A stretch of 64,000 nucleotides of DNA from positions 196,107,026-196,171,025 of the forward strand of contig NC_057861.1 of assembly GCF_019393635.1 (NCBI RefSeq), read 5' to 3'. The DNA is from Dromiciops gliroides (Eukaryota; Chordata; Mammalia; Microbiotheria; Microbiotheriidae). A model generated the notes under the pieces. The model saw nothing but the letters and a program-made list of their open reading frames with translations, ran no database searches and was not told the origin of the DNA. This document shows, in pieces, positions 48,780 through 60,955 of the stretch. A program made the translations under genes and the position numbers. Position 1 is the first letter of the stretch, and the number at the start of each line of letters is the position of its first letter.

Positions 48780-48965
48780 AATTTAGAACCAGAAACAACT
48801 TTAAAGGAGATAGAGTCCAACCTCTTTGTTATAGAGATAAGGAAACTGAAGTAAAAAGAAGTTATGTGACCTACCTAAGATCATGCAGAAAGTTGCTGAG
48901 GTGGGATTTGAAATCTTCTTGATATCGAGGCCAATATTCATTTCAACATGCTATATAGCTTCTGG
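48780..48965 (-). repeat. MIR-like element, minus
   Basis: taaggaaactgaagtaaaaa, gacctacctaagatcatgca, gctgaggtgggatttgaaat. Confidence 0.5.
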
Positions 48966-49497
48966 TATCAAAAAAGATGATTCACTAAAGAAATGGCTAT
49001 CGTAACATTCTCTGAAGTTGCTTTGAATAGGAGTAAAAGGAAAAATAAATTTTCCTTTGTATTTTACTTAGGCTACCTAATTCAGAGTAGCTAAAGTGAT
49101 CATATTATAAATGAAAATCAAAGCCACCACATTGTGCTTGAATTCATGAGTGAAAGAACAGAACATCAGTTTTTATTATCTTGATTCCAGAGACAAGAAC
49201 CATGTTTTTTAATGTATTCAGCTCCCAGTCTCTGATAGAAGAGTACACTCCAATAAATGTTAGAGGAAGATTATTAGGACATCACCTCAATTATCATGGC
49301 AGAACCTTGAACAGTGCCTACTAGAAGCTTAACATAATTTGGTTAATGGAACTAAAAGGCATTCAACACAAAGTAAAGGTGAGCATTATACTGACATCAC
49401 ATAGTAATGTTAGAAGTTTAAAGCTTTGAACATTCAGGAACAATGTGTCATGTTTAAAAACATAATCTAGAGGTAGCATGCCAAAATAACCTATTTT

Positions 49498-49656
49498 CGG
49501 GGCAGCTAAGTGGTACAGTGGATAGAGCACCGGCCCTGGATTTGGGAGAACTTGAGTTCAAATCTGGCCTCAGACACTTGTCACTTACTAGTTGTATGAC
49601 CCTGGGCAAGTCACTTAACCCCAATTGCCTCACCAAAAAACAAAACAAGACAAAAC
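49498..49656 (+). repeat. Mar1-type SINE, 15-bp TSD with one mismatch
   Basis: aaaataacctatttt at 49483-49497 and aaaataaactatttt at 49657-49671. Confidence 0.92.
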
Positions 49657-49709
49657 AAAATAAACTATTTTCTCATGAAATTCAATAGCTGCTAAATTGA
49701 ATGGAACCA

Positions 49710-49857
49710 GGGGCAGCTAGGTGGAGCAGTAGATAAAGCACTGGCCCTGAATTCAGGAGGACCTGAGTTCAAATCCGGCCTCAGACACTTGACACTTACT
49801 AGCTGTGTGACCCTGGGCAAGTCATTTAACCCCCATTGCCCTGCAAAAAAAAAAAAA
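49710..49857 (+). repeat. Mar1-type SINE
   Basis: Complete head, core and A-tail, 53 bp after the preceding SINE and in the same orientation. Flanks imperfect. Confidence 0.88.
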
Positions 49858-51235
49858 CTGCATTGAACCAATCTTGAAGCTTCTTGGAGTCATGGAATTT
49901 TTTTAAAATCCTACATCTATTTAATTCCCCCCACCCCCCAAAAAAAACATTTTAATTAAGCAAAGAAAGAAAATATAAAAATAAAAATCGGATAGTACTA
50001 TAACATTGCAACGTTATTCTCTGAGGTAGAAAAGTTTCTTAGCCTATTATTTCTTAGAGTCAATCTTAAAGACTCCAGGTTAAATGCAGACAAAGATGGG
50101 TCACCTGTGAAACCTTACACTGACTGAACAAAAAGATTTAAGGAAACATCACTGTGAGACAAATGCAACCAGCTGAAATTTTTTGCAGGTTTTTGTATTC
50201 CTCAGTCTGATCCAATTCAACATAAATTTGATTTGGGTCAAAATAGAACTGGATTAGCATTTTTTATGTGTGGCAGATTAAAAGAAGGAAGGGAAGTGCA
50301 AAGAAGTCAATGGGTTGTTTTTTAGTGGCTCCAAAAGTTGAGACAGTCAACCAATCAAAAAGCCCAGAATAGTAATTAGATTTGCCCATGATGTGGAAGT
50401 TTGAAACATTATTTATTGGGCCTTAAGGTGAAGAACCATTGGAAGTATCCTTCAGGGTGGTGATATATAGTATCTAAACCTACATAAGGCATGAAAGGAG
50501 ACCAGGAAATATTCATTAGAGGCCCAAACTTGGGCAGAAATAGACAAATCTTGGAAATGTAGAAAACCCCACAAGATGTATTTTATATGATATATAATAA
50601 GTGCTAATAATAGATTTAACTGGCTTGAGAAAAGTATTAAAAAGCTTGACTACCATGTGTTTTCTTTTATATCACTTGATTTTTTACATTCATTCCTTAT
50701 TATCTTGATCATTTCTGGAACTGTTGTAGTGGGCTTCCACACACTTAAATTTAGGAACAAGACATATAAATGTTTCTTCCAATACTTAACAGTGACCGTG
50801 GGTTCACAAAGGTTAGGAAAACACAATAAAGCATCTGGATATTTTGTTATGTATTAAAAGCTCCAACAAATGTCTCATTGCTAGACTAAATCTACTATCC
50901 AAGGATCAATGTTGCTAAGGACAGAGGCTTATCACCAGTAGGTTGGCCAATAGATGAGCAACATTTTAGCCATAGCAACCCACAAAAGAAAGCATAATTC
51001 TAAATTGGCCCTCAGTCTTGTGCAGATTTCTTGTGCTTCTGCTTCCTTCAGTGATGGTGACACAGTGACAAAATAAAAGAAGGCATTGTTAAGAATCCCA
51101 TAGTTCTTAGGTCATTTCTAAACATCAATTCATCAATTAATCCACTACATGTGTGATCATTGTTAACTGAAAAAGTAGATATAATACTGGAAGAACTGGG
51201 TCATATCCATATTGACATTCTTGTTATCAACAAAA

Positions 51236-51400
51236 ATTAAAGACAAAGAATTCCATTGTAACTCACTTGGAACAAATGCTAATGATAAAAAATTTCATTG
51301 CAACTAATTGGAAAAAAAAACCTTCAGAGGAAGAGTTCAATTATAGCTAATTGGGAACATAACCTAAAGACAAAAGATTCCATTGCAACTAATTGGAGGG
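51236..51400. repeat. Degenerate minisatellite, 42-43 bp period, four units
   Basis: The motif ttccattgcaactaattgg recurs, with changes, starting at 51251, 51293, 51336 and 51378. Confidence 0.7.
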
Positions 51401-51511
51401 ATAGATCACAGATTCTCCTTGGAGAGGTAAAGGAATTGGCAAAGATGGTTTCATTATGTACAAAAAAGCAAAAAGAAAGAGTGCTTATAATAAGCCTAAG
51501 TCAAAATTACA

Positions 51512-51650
51512 GGGGCAGCTAGGTGGCACAGTGGATAAAGCACCAGCCCTGGATTCAGGAGGACTTGAGTTCAAAGCCAGCCTCTGACACTTGACACTTA
51601 CTAGCTGTGTGACCCTGGGCAAGTCACTTAACCTGCCCCCCCCAAAAAAA
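51512..51650 (+). repeat. Mar1-type SINE
   Basis: Complete. The tail region is C-rich (acctgccccccccaaaa) before the A-run. Confidence 0.88.
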
Positions 51651-51754
51651 ATTCCATCATGAAGACAATAGCAGACCACTTAGCATATATCCCAAAGAAG
51701 TCAAAGTTATACACACACATACACATGCTCATATAAAAGCAAAGAAATACAAAG

Positions 51755-52250
51755 TTGCTACTCATTTATTGAGGAATGCCTGAATAGTTTGTGACATGTG
51801 AATGCAATGCAATATACCATAAGCAATAAGGAAAGGGATAGAGTCAGAAAAACCTAGGGATGTATGTCTGAACTGATGCACCAGCAAGTGAACAAAACCA
51901 AGGGGAGAACAATTTACACAGTAACAATATCATCAAGAAAAACTGCATTGAAAGACATAAGAACTTTCTTAAGGCAAAGAATAAGCATATTTTCAAAAGA
52001 CTGCCACTTCTGGGCAGAAAAGTGATGGACTAGAGGTATAGAAATATATATATATATATTCAGACATTGAAATATATAGATTTTTTTCTTAATTATACTT
52101 GTTTGTAATAGCTTGGGCTTATGCTGGCAAAGGGGACTTAGAAGGGGGTAAGGAGTTAGTGATTATATTGCCAAAAAAAGAAAGAAAGAAAAGAGGAAAC
52201 ATGCAGAACAAACATGAACAATTTTAAATAAACCAAAATGACCAGGGAGA
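51755..52250 (+). repeat. L1 3' end fragment
   Basis: ttattgaggaatgcctgaat, aaccaaggggagaacaattt, cacagtaacaatatcatcaa, gacataagaactttcttaag, matching the last part of marsupial-type L1. A tatata tract lies at 52048-52060. Confidence 0.55.
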
Positions 52251-52320
52251 AGTTCAGAAATGCATATGGACCACTAGGACTGTACTGGCCACTGTTATGT
52301 TTAATTCAATTGCTACTTTT

Positions 52321-52482
52321 TTTTTTAATTTTTAGTTAGTTAGTTTGCAGGGCAATGAGGGTTAAGTGACTTGTCCAGGGTCACACAGCTAGTAAGTGTC
52401 AAGTGTTTGAGGCCGGATTTGAACTTAGGTCCTCCTGAATCTAGGGCTGGTGCTTTCTCTACTGCACCACCTAGCGGCCCCC
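52321..52482 (-). repeat. Mar1-type SINE, minus, 15-bp TSD
   Basis: tcaattgctactttt at 52306-52320 and 52483-52497. Confidence 0.94.
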
Positions 52483-52770
52483 TCAATTGCTACTTTTAAA
52501 AAATAATTTGTATAGGAGAGATTCACATTTTTATACACAGTCCTCATTTTCTTTATATATAAAAATGTTCTTTTGATGATTAATTCATAATGAAAAAGAA
52601 AAAAATTTGAAAAGGAAAAGATTGCTATATTTTTAGTATTCACACAAAGTAAAAAATAAATTTTATAAATAATTTTACAAAATAATCCAAACTGGCAATA
52701 TATGTAGAAATACTTAATGACTTCAATACAAATGTGGGCGCTGAGAGTTTTAGTGAAAAATATTTTGGAA

Positions 52771-52932
52771 TGGGGCAGCTAGGTGGTGCAGTGGATAGAA
52801 CACTGATCCTGGATGCAGGAGGACCTGAGTTCAAATCTAGCCTCAGACACTTGACACTTACTAGCTGTGTGACCCTAGGCAAATCACTTAACCTTCATTG
52901 ACACACCAAAAAAAAACCCACACAAACAAACA
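52771..52932 (+). repeat. Mar1-type SINE, 15-bp TSD with one mismatch
   Basis: aaaaatattttggaa at 52756-52770 and aaaaacattttggaa at 52933-52947. Confidence 0.93.
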
Positions 52933-53263
52933 AAAAACATTTTGGAAAATATGGTGTAAGGTTAAGAAAAAAGAGATCAAAAGCTTGCAAAGTACTCAGA
53001 ATTGTCTAACATGTATAGCATAAATGCCTTCTTCAAGAAAAGAGTCAGAAGGCACTGAATATATACATTTAGTTCAATGTACCTTTTTTATTTTTTTACT
53101 TTATTTAAGTAAGGAAATAATCTATTAACCATATGAAAGTAATTTCCAAATTATCTTTGTCCAACAGCATCAACTAGTTAAAGTAAGTTTAAAAAGACAA
53201 GCATGGTAAAAGAAAAGATGAAGATGAATAAACTCCAACCTGTCTTTTTCAAATAAATGGTTG

Positions 53264-53407
53264 GGGCAGCTAGGTGGAGCAGTGGATAAAGCACTGGCCC
53301 TGGATTCAGGAGTACCTGAGTTCAAATCCATCCTCAGACACTTGACACTTACTAGCTGTGTGACCCTGGGCAAGTCACTTAACCCCCATTTCCCTGCCCC
53401 CCCCCAA
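53264..53407 (+). repeat. Mar1-type SINE with perfect 15-bp TSD
   Basis: tcaaataaatggttg at 53249-53263 and 53408-53422. The tail is CCCCCCCCC instead of poly-A. Confidence 0.94.
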
Positions 53408-53966
53408 TCAAATAAATGGTTGATATAAAATGTGAGAAGTCATTAAAAGAAAATTTGTTGACTCTGATTACAGCAATTTCCCACAAAAGTTTGAACAGTA
53501 AGAAGTAATTACTATAACAAAGAAACCAAAAGAGCTTAGAAACTGTCCTTGCCAGCAAACATTTGATTTCCTCACCAAGTAGAAAAATATGGTAGCTAAA
53601 GGCAGTAAAGTAATTTAGAATATAAACTCATTTGCAAAATATTGCAGAGGATGATGAAAGATTAAAAGCAAATCATTTGCCAAAAAAAGGGGGGGAACAA
53701 TTGCATTCAGAGTGAAACAAGTCAGTGAACAGTAGCTTCCGTAGCCTCTACTTCCTGAAGGGTAGGTGTGTTACCTGGCACAATAAATTATGATGTGTGA
53801 ATGTCATGCTATATGTCATAAGAAATGACAACGGGGTAGATTCTGATAAATGTAAGAATACTTGATTGAATTGATGGAGCATGAAATAAGCCGACCCAGG
53901 TGAACACATTATACAGTAACAAAATGTTAAAGAAAAACCATTTTCAATAAACTAATAGTAAATTAT

Positions 53967-54075
53967 ATGTGTGCAATATGTATATATGTAACATGTATAT
54001 ATGTGTGTATAGATAAATATATGTATATGCATGTATATATGCACATGCATACATGTCTGTACATATATACATGTA
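53967..54075. repeat. TA/TG microsatellite
   Basis: gtatatatgtaacatgtata and similar for about 100 bp. Confidence 0.85.
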
Positions 54076-54077
54076 CA

Positions 54078-54265
54078 CATGCCTACTATGTACCAGGCAC
54101 TGTTTTAAATGCTGGAGATACAAATGTGAAAAATGAAAGACTTGCCCCCAAGCAGTTTACAATCTAACAGAGGAAGAACATAACACACAAACGAAAGCTA
54201 ACAAGTAGGAGAGAAAAGAGAAGATACTGATGTAGGGGTACAGTGAAGAAAACAAAGAAGTCCAA
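54078..54265 (+). repeat. Interspersed repeat of the 8883 family, inside L1
   Basis: cctactatgtaccaggcact, gctggagatacaaatgtgaa, cagtttacaatctaacagag. Confidence 0.5.
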
Positions 54266-55329
54266 AATAAGTCCTGTCAGGTGAGAAATGAAAAGAAGTA
54301 TGAAAGATTTGAATAATTCTTTGAAAGATTTAAGAATTTGCTCAAAGTATCAAGTATGCCTTCAAAAGACTGGTGATGAATTCTGCCACCTACTTCTTGG
54401 CAGAAAAGTGAGAGACCAGAGGAACAAAGTGCTGTGTAGATTTTCAACCCTATCCCATGGTTTTGCAGTGTCCCTAAGGGGGAATTGTGGAAATTGATTG
54501 ACCCATACCTGCTTCCATCTTGTGACTCAATTCTGGAGTTAGTTCAATTCTCTTTCCATTCAATTATGGGTCTAGTCCAATTTCTGTCTTATGCAAAAAC
54601 TTTATTCAATTATGAGAAGTGCGAGAAAACTTTATTGCATTGTTTGAACCTAGCCTGTTTGGCTGGGAAGCTGGGACACCTCTACCTGCTGGTAAAAGAC
54701 CCTTAACTGAAGACCTAGGTTATGCTGAACAGACTGGAAAAGATGTTTTCTCACAATTATATTTCTTAAGTCTTGAAGAAATAGAAGGAAGTAGAAATGT
54801 GTGTATTTCAGGCATTGAGCAAGATGGGGACATTGAGGTAGGAGAAGGTTCAAAAAGATAAGGAAATAATTAGTAATCTGGTTTGGCTGGAATGTACAAT
54901 GTGTGAAAGGCAGTAGGGTGAAATAAAGTGTAAAGCTATATTGCTGAAGAATTTGAAAGATAGTTGATCGTATCTTATTTTTTAGCAAGTTGTTTCCAAA
55001 GTGACCCTTTAAAAATATATGTCCCCCTTAATTTTTATAAAAGTAACTGTATGGATAATATTCTTCACTTGAATTTTAAAAAATAAAATGAAGAATTTGG
55101 CAAAAAATTATATGTCTTAAGTATTCTCTGTGTCTTATCTGAAAACTGGTCCCATACTGGTCAATGACTTACTATTTCCTTGTTCCATTGATTGAATACA
55201 GATACTTGGGGGAAGTGGGACACCTCTTTACTCTTCCCACTCCCAACTCTCAAAACCCACTCATTCCCCTGCTAACTCAAAAATCCCTTAATCTATCCTT
55301 CAATTAGAAATCAAATTATCTAATCTTGT

Positions 55330-55800
55330 ATCCTGGTTTGTATCCCGTTAATTGTTTGCTTTTAGTAGTAGTAGGCTTCCACCAGTCACAGACGACCATA
55401 GATCAGCACCTTGAAGATCCACAGGCTACAGTTTGGCTGTGCAGTCCGATAGGGGAGTCGCAGCTCCTGCCGCAACGAGGACATCAGAAAACTACGCTCT
55501 CTGTTGCCCGGTTCTTGCATCTCATTCGTTTTTCTCCCTCCAGAGCTTGAAGGCCCATCTCAGCTGCACACAAGCTGCTCCTGAGTACTGAACTCCATCG
55601 GGCACGGTCCGTGGCCACCTCCTCCCAGCTGCCAATGTCTATTCCCAGAGCCCTCAAGTCTCGCTTGCTTACATCTCTGTAGCGAAACTGGGAGCATCCA
55701 GCAGGTCTTTGGCCTGAGGCTAACTCGCCATAGAGTAGGTCTTTAGGAATGCACCCGTCTTGCATGCAGTGCACATGACAGAACCAGCACAGCCTTTCCT
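55330..55800 (-). repeat. Non-LTR LINE ORF2 C-terminus with zinc finger, minus, dead
   Basis: The minus frame 55774-55487 (96 codons) has GCIPKDLLYGELASGQRPAG, FRYRDVSKRDLRALGIDI and WEEVATDRARW, the usual post-RT region of a widespread vertebrate LINE group. Immediately after its stop, CPRCGRSCDSPIGLHSQ is the expected Cys/His finger in the same frame. It is a fragment, not a cellular gene. Confidence 0.7.
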
Positions 55801-55809
55801 TTTAATGCA

Positions 55810-55975
55810 TAAATATCTGTCTCTCCCTGTATTTGGGGTCCAGTGCCATCTTGACTTTTGTCTTGCCACTGGACTTTGATGACTCTGAAAGAGAGAGTGA
55901 AGCTGATGATTTTGTGGGACTCTGCCCCATTTAAATCTAATTTATTCATGAAGCAAAAGACATCACCCATATCTT
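55810..55975 (+). repeat. 3' tail of the long SINE/LINE family, plus
   Basis: gccactggactttgatgact, gagagagtgaagctgatgat, atttaaatctaatttattca matches 4750-4850 in the same strand sense. Confidence 0.5.
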
Positions 55976-56260
55976 TTTACCATTTCTACCTACCTCAAAG
56001 TCCTGTGGCAAGTGACAAAGGAGCAGATACACTGTGAGCTCTAATCACAACCACAGGTATCCCAGACCATAGGGTCATCTTCTCATTGAGCTGAAGCAGC
56101 AGTGGGATTTGGCAGCCCCTGGGTGTCTGAGCAGCCTTTTAAGGACCACACTGCTCACCTCCTGATGTAAGAAATGGACTAGAAAAGGTGCCCTAAAATT
56201 GTCTGCTTCATCCAATCCTGGCCTACTTACCTCAGAAGGCAGGGATCCCACCCTATAATT

Positions 56261-56263
<3 letters not shown>

Positions 56264-56296
<33 letters not shown>
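56264..56296. repeat. (CA)n microsatellite
   Basis: About 16 CA units. Confidence 0.95.
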
Positions 56297-56298
<2 letters not shown>

Positions 56299-56429
56299 AA
56301 TTTTTGCAAAGATGATTCCACTAACCATTCATAGATGAAATCTGCACATCCTTATGGACAACACAAAATCCAGTAGACCTGAAAGGTGAACAACTCTTGT
56401 AAGAGACCTCAGCAAGTATCCCATCCAAA

Positions 56430-56837
56430 AAGCATCCCTGAGTGAAATAAGGCTGGCAAATGCAGGCCAGTTATTGAAGTCAGAGCTGGATACATGTTTT
56501 TCTGGATTAGCCACAGTGAAAGACAGCACCATGAAGCCAGCATAGGTTTTGCAATAAAAATTAATCTAGTCAACAAGCTATAGTAGTCCTACTGAAAGAA
56601 TTGAATGACAGGCTTGTAACAATCCAACTTCTGCTTACAGGAAAGTGCCACAGTACCATCATCAGTGTATATGCTCCCACAATAACAAACTCTTATGAAG
56701 TCAAAGAAAAATGTTATGAAGACCTGGAGACTCTCTTCATCAATGTGCCAAAAGAGGACAAGCTTATAATTCTGGGTGGCCTTGATACAAGAATAGACTA
56801 CCAGACATGGCCGGAACACTCTCTCTCTCTTAGATAG
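56430..56837 (+). repeat. Non-LTR LINE endonuclease-domain fragment, plus, dead
   Basis: ALSEIRLANAG at about 56435-56467 and NDRLVTIQLLL, STIISVYAPTITNS, KCYEDLETLF, KEDKLIILGG in the 56601-56837 frame follow the order of an APE-type LINE endonuclease. The catalytic GDFN-like box reads GGLDTR, so activity would be lost even without the stops. Confidence 0.65.
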
Positions 56838-56922
56838 CTAGATGAAGGCTGTTTTTCCTCTGTCTCTGTCTCTCTGTCTCTCTGTCTCTCTGTCTCTCTG
56901 TCTCTCTCTCTCTGTCTCTCTG

Positions 56923-56987
<65 letters not shown>

Positions 56988-57106
56988 TAACCCCTAATAT
57001 ACTTTAATAAATGCTTAATGCCCAAAGACTAGTGCTAAAGCTTTTCTAATTTAAGGCAAGCACTCATTAGATTTTAAACATCACAGCTAGAATTTTAGGC
57101 TTTACA
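56830..57106 (+). mobile_element. LTR-like 3' part, plus, with a CT microsatellite
   Basis: aaggctgtttttcctctgtc, a (GTCTCT)n/(CT)n tract at 56860-56982, tactttaataaatgcttaat (poly-A signal), aggcaagcactcattagatt, and end ttttaggctttaca. The ending resembles the LTR at 41.84-42.31 kb. Confidence 0.45.
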
Positions 57107-57780
57107 CTATTGAAAATTCTTAGAAAGATGGATTACTTGTTCCCAAAGTTCTCATTATTTCCACACTAGCTAAAAGTCCTCCTTGTTAGTGAGAATTGGA
57201 TTCAGAATTAAATTTCTTCTCAGTGTTTCTCCCACCTTGTGAAGTATGAACCTATTGCTTAAAAAGTTAAGAAAGTATTAGTTGCTCTACTTTAGGCTGA
57301 GAGACTGAGAGATTTGAGATATAGCCCAATAACTGAAATCACTCATCATTATTGTGTTATGCCTTTATGGGAAGCTTCTAAACTGCTTCACAAATTCCTC
57401 ATTTATTTCCTCTTTCTGTACAAGCAGTCGGTATTCTATTGCTATGACAATGGTTATTTTCTGTTTCTACCTCCATCGATCTTAGACAAATTCAGTCAAC
57501 TTTTCTTCTGCCTTCTGGCTTCTGGATTTCCCTGCATGAGTATATTTTCTTCATATTCAGCATCACAACCTTCTCCTTTTACCTATCCTTTTGAATAACA
57601 TATATCCTTCCAGAGGCATATTCCAGTACTGAATCTTACCCTACTATATCACAATAATACCTAGAAGGTCAAATTTATCTCTGGATTATAATCTCTAGTG
57701 AACCTTTGTGTTGCTATATTTGTGTATAAAAAATGTCCATAGGTTTAATTTTTAAAATTATTTTTACTTCAATTTGATTT

Positions 57781-57954
57781 TTCCCCTTTTTTTCTTTTCT
57801 TTTTTTTTTTGGAGGGGGTGGAGCAATGAGGGTTAAGTGACTTACCCAGGGTCACACAGCTAGTAAGTGTGTAAAGTGTCTGAGGTCAGATTTTAACTCA
57901 GGTCCTCCTGAATACAGAGCTGGTGCTTTATCCACTGTGCCACCTACCTGCCCT
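57781..57954 (-). repeat. Mar1-type SINE, minus, 13-bp TSD
   Basis: ttcaatttgattt at 57768-57780 and 57955-57967. Confidence 0.93.
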
Positions 57955-58489
57955 TTCAATTTGATTTACAATTCTGAATTTTCTCCCTCCTACCCTTTCC
58001 CCATCCATTGATAAGGCCACAAAAAATGTTACAAATACATACAATCATGCAAAGTAAATCTCAATGTTAGCCACATCCAGCCCAAAAAAGAAAGAAGGAA
58101 AAGGAAAGAAACAAATGAAAATATGCTTTAATCTATACTCTGAGCCCATCTGCTCTTTATATGGAAGGAGTAGCATGTTTTATTAGGAGCCATTTGAAAT
58201 TGTGACTGGTCATTGCATTGATCAGAGTTCCAATAATCCATGGACTAATTTCTTACTTTAATTTTGTTTTCTGTGACTCAATGTACTTCATATTTTTAGC
58301 AGGAACCCACACTATAGCCTAATATTATTTTAATAACAATGCTAGCAAGGGATGTTTTCTGAAATGTCAGAGCAAATCCCTATTCCATAGCGTCTCAGTT
58401 TTATTGCATAATCAATTATGACTGTCATCCCTGAATATATATAAACATTTTTATTATCTATTGATGTCTTCAATTTCTTAGAGCTATAA

Positions 58490-58690
58490 GGAGGAAGCTA
58501 GATGGTACAGTGGATAGAGCACTGTAACCAGAATCAGGGAAATCTGAGTTCAAATATGACCTTGGGCAAGTCACTTAAGCTCTTAAGATCTGTCTCAGTT
58601 TCCTCATCTGTGAAATGGGACTGACAATCACATTTACCTCCCAGGGTTGTTGGGAGGATAACATGACAGGCAATACTTGAATATCTCACT
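58490..58690 (+). repeat. MIR/CORE-SINE, plus
   Basis: gatggtacagtggatagagc, a shortened core, then cagtttcctcatctgtgaaa and ggttgttgggaggata. Confidence 0.7.
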
Positions 58691-58720
58691 CCCATCTAAA
58701 TTGGTTCAAGAAGGGGGGAA

Positions 58721-58721
<1 letters not shown>

Positions 58722-58757
<36 letters not shown>
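58722..58757. repeat. (CA)n microsatellite
   Basis: About 17 units. Confidence 0.95.
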
Positions 58758-58758
<1 letters not shown>

Positions 58759-58885
58759 TAATAGAAATCTCTTCCCAACAGAGAAGTATGAGGGAAATGG
58801 GATAAGAGAAAGAGGAGTCAGAAAAGAGAAGGTAGATAAAAGAAGACAGTGCTCAGAAGTAAAACAGACTTTAGAAGATGGACAG

Positions 58886-58886
<1 letters not shown>

Positions 58887-58953
<67 letters not shown>

Positions 58954-58954
58954 A
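58887..58954. repeat. (GA)n microsatellite
   Basis: About 32 GA units. The Arg/Glu and Ser/Leu ORFs across it are artefacts. Confidence 0.95.
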
Positions 58955-59039
58955 TAGGATGGAGAGAAATACAGTTAGTAATCATAATGGTGAATGTTAT
59001 TGGGATGAACTCACCCATAAAATGGAATTAGACAGAAGA

Positions 59040-59585
59040 ATGGATTAGAAATCAAAATCCAACACTATGTTGTTTACAAGAGATGCATTTGAAACAAAGA
59101 GACATACACAGAGGTAAAATAAAGGGTTGGAGCACAATGTATTATGTTTCAGCTGAAGAAAAAAGGCAGATGTGGCAATCAGGATATCAGACAAAGAAAA
59201 AGCAAAAATAGATCTAATTAAAGAGATAAGCAGGGAAACCAAATCATAAACAATGAAGATATCAAAGCTATCAACAGTCACATGAAAAAATATATTCTAA
59301 ATCACCAGTGATTAGAGAAATACAAATTAAAACAATTCTGACATACTACCTCATACCTATTGGATTGGCTTACATGAGAGAAACAGAAAGTGACAAATGA
59401 TGGAAGGAATGTGGAAAAAATAGTGACATTAATGAACTGTTGGTGGATTCATGAGCTACTCCAACCATTCTGTAGAAAAATTTAGAGCTATAAAACTGTG
59501 CATACCCTTGATCTAGAAATACTACTACCAGGTCCGCATCCTAATAGCAACAAGATCAAAGAAATGATATCCCAATGCTTCCATT
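59040..59585 (+). repeat. L1 ORF2 fragment with internal deletion
   Basis: ccaacactatgttgtttaca, gatgtggcaatcaggatatc, then a jump to gtgattagagaaatacaaat, ggatgtgg-like ggaatgtggaaaaaatagtg, actgttggtggattcatgag. Several stops. Confidence 0.65.
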
Positions 59586-59684
59586 TGACTGTTTCCTTGA
59601 TATTGCTGGCATTTCACCACCACCCTAGATATGTATATTTGTCCACATAAGGATCGTCCAGCAAAAAAAAAAAAAAAATCCTTG

Positions 59685-59848
59685 GGGTAAGCTAGGTGGC
59701 ACAGTGGATAAAGCGCTAGCCCTGGATTCAGGAGGGCCTGAATTCAAATCTGGCCTCAGACACTTGACACTTCCTAGCTGTGTGACCCTGGGCAAGTCAC
59801 TTAACCCTCATTCCCCCCCACCACCACCACCACCACACACACACGGAA
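59685..59848 (+). repeat. Mar1-type SINE with CAC-rich tail
   Basis: Head and core complete, then ccccaccaccaccaccacca before the A-run. Confidence 0.88.
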
Positions 59849-60439
59849 AAAAAAAAACCATCTTCAACCAATTCAGATTCATATTTGTTCTTTAACTTGT
59901 CTCAGAGAATTGACTAGGTACTTAGAAGTAAAGTGACTCACCAAAAATCACACAAACAATTTGTAGAGGAGGCAAGACTTGAAATCATGTATTTCTATCT
60001 ATAACAACTATATCCCAATGACTCTAAAATTCATTATAGTTTTGGTGGAAGAAGTTTCTTTTTGAGCTAAGAAAAAAACTATTTGAAATATGTGGGTGGT
60101 ATTTAAAGGAGTCCTCTAATAGAGATTCAGTCTCACCTTATAAGGTACAGCAAAATTGTTAAATGTTAACTGTTAAGCACTTTCAGACTGAAAATATCAG
60201 ATATTTCACAACAAAACTTTCTTCCGAGTTTGTACTCTGAAGGAATAATGATAGGCATTTTTGTGAGAGGCTGCATTTCACAAGAGTTTATAATCCTTTG
60301 TGTGAGAAATCTAATTAATTTATTTTGTAATACTTCTAAGTGAAGACTCAAGTTCCTTGTAGAAAGGAACTCTCTTTTTATAATAAGGAATCAATGATAA
60401 TAAAAAGTAATGTTTCCAGGGACTATTGGAAAACCTTCA

Positions 60440-60955
60440 ACATATCACATTATCAAACACTTATGAACCAACAACTGCATGTACCAGGCACTAGAGTAAG
60501 TGCTAGGGATACAAAGAAAAGCAAGAACAGTCCTTGATCTCAAGGAGCTCCCAATCTAATGGGGGAGACAACATGCAAATGACTAGTTACATACAAGATA
60601 CATACAGTAAATTGGAAGTAGTCTCAGAGACGAGGCACGAGTGCTAATGGGGATTGGGAAAACCAATTTGGAGAGCATGAGGATTTAGTAGAGAGTTGAA
60701 GGAAGCTAGAGAAACCAAGAGGTAGAGAAGGATAGCATTTAAGGCATAGGCAGTACTGGGTAAAAACTAATAGAATCAGGAAATGGAGTGCGTTGTGTGA
60801 AGAACAGCAAGGAAGCCAGTGTCACTAGATTGTAGAGTACATGGAATACAATAAGATGCAAAAAGATTGGACAGTCAGGGAGAGGCCAGGTTATGGATAG
60901 CTTTAAAAGGTAAACACAAGCTTTTATATTTGATTCTGAAGGAAATATGCCATTT
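60440..60955 (+). repeat. Interspersed repeat of the 8883 family, longest copy
   Basis: aacaactgcatgtaccaggc, caaggagctcccaatctaat, gaagaacagcaaggaagcca, ggccaggttatggatagctt, atatttgattctgaaggaa. No open frame. Common in marsupial DNA as I recall, but I cannot name it. Confidence 0.5.

Larger units (their letters stand above)
53775..54425 (+). repeat. L1 3' end fragment, interrupted
   Basis: gaatgtcatgctatatgtca, gaacacattatacagtaaca, then after about 320 bp, gaaagatttaagaatttgct and cttggcagaaaagtgagaga, parallel to 51.76-52.25 kb. Confidence 0.5.

Noticed and set aside
7707..53373. Recurring peptides of the type LSDLPRVTQLVSVKCLRLDL
   Set aside because: The other strand of the same SINE. 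Frequent in marsupial gene models as an artefact.
55484..55774. Possible host gene of 96 codons
   Set aside because: The motifs belong to a non-LTR retrotransposon ORF2 C-terminus, with stops and truncation.
7774..59895. Recurring plus-strand peptides of the type MDKALALESGGPEFKSSLRH
   Set aside because: These are translations of the Mar1-type SINE, not a protein family. They recur at 7.8, 8.0, 23.7, 29.2, 41.4, 59.7 kb and elsewhere.
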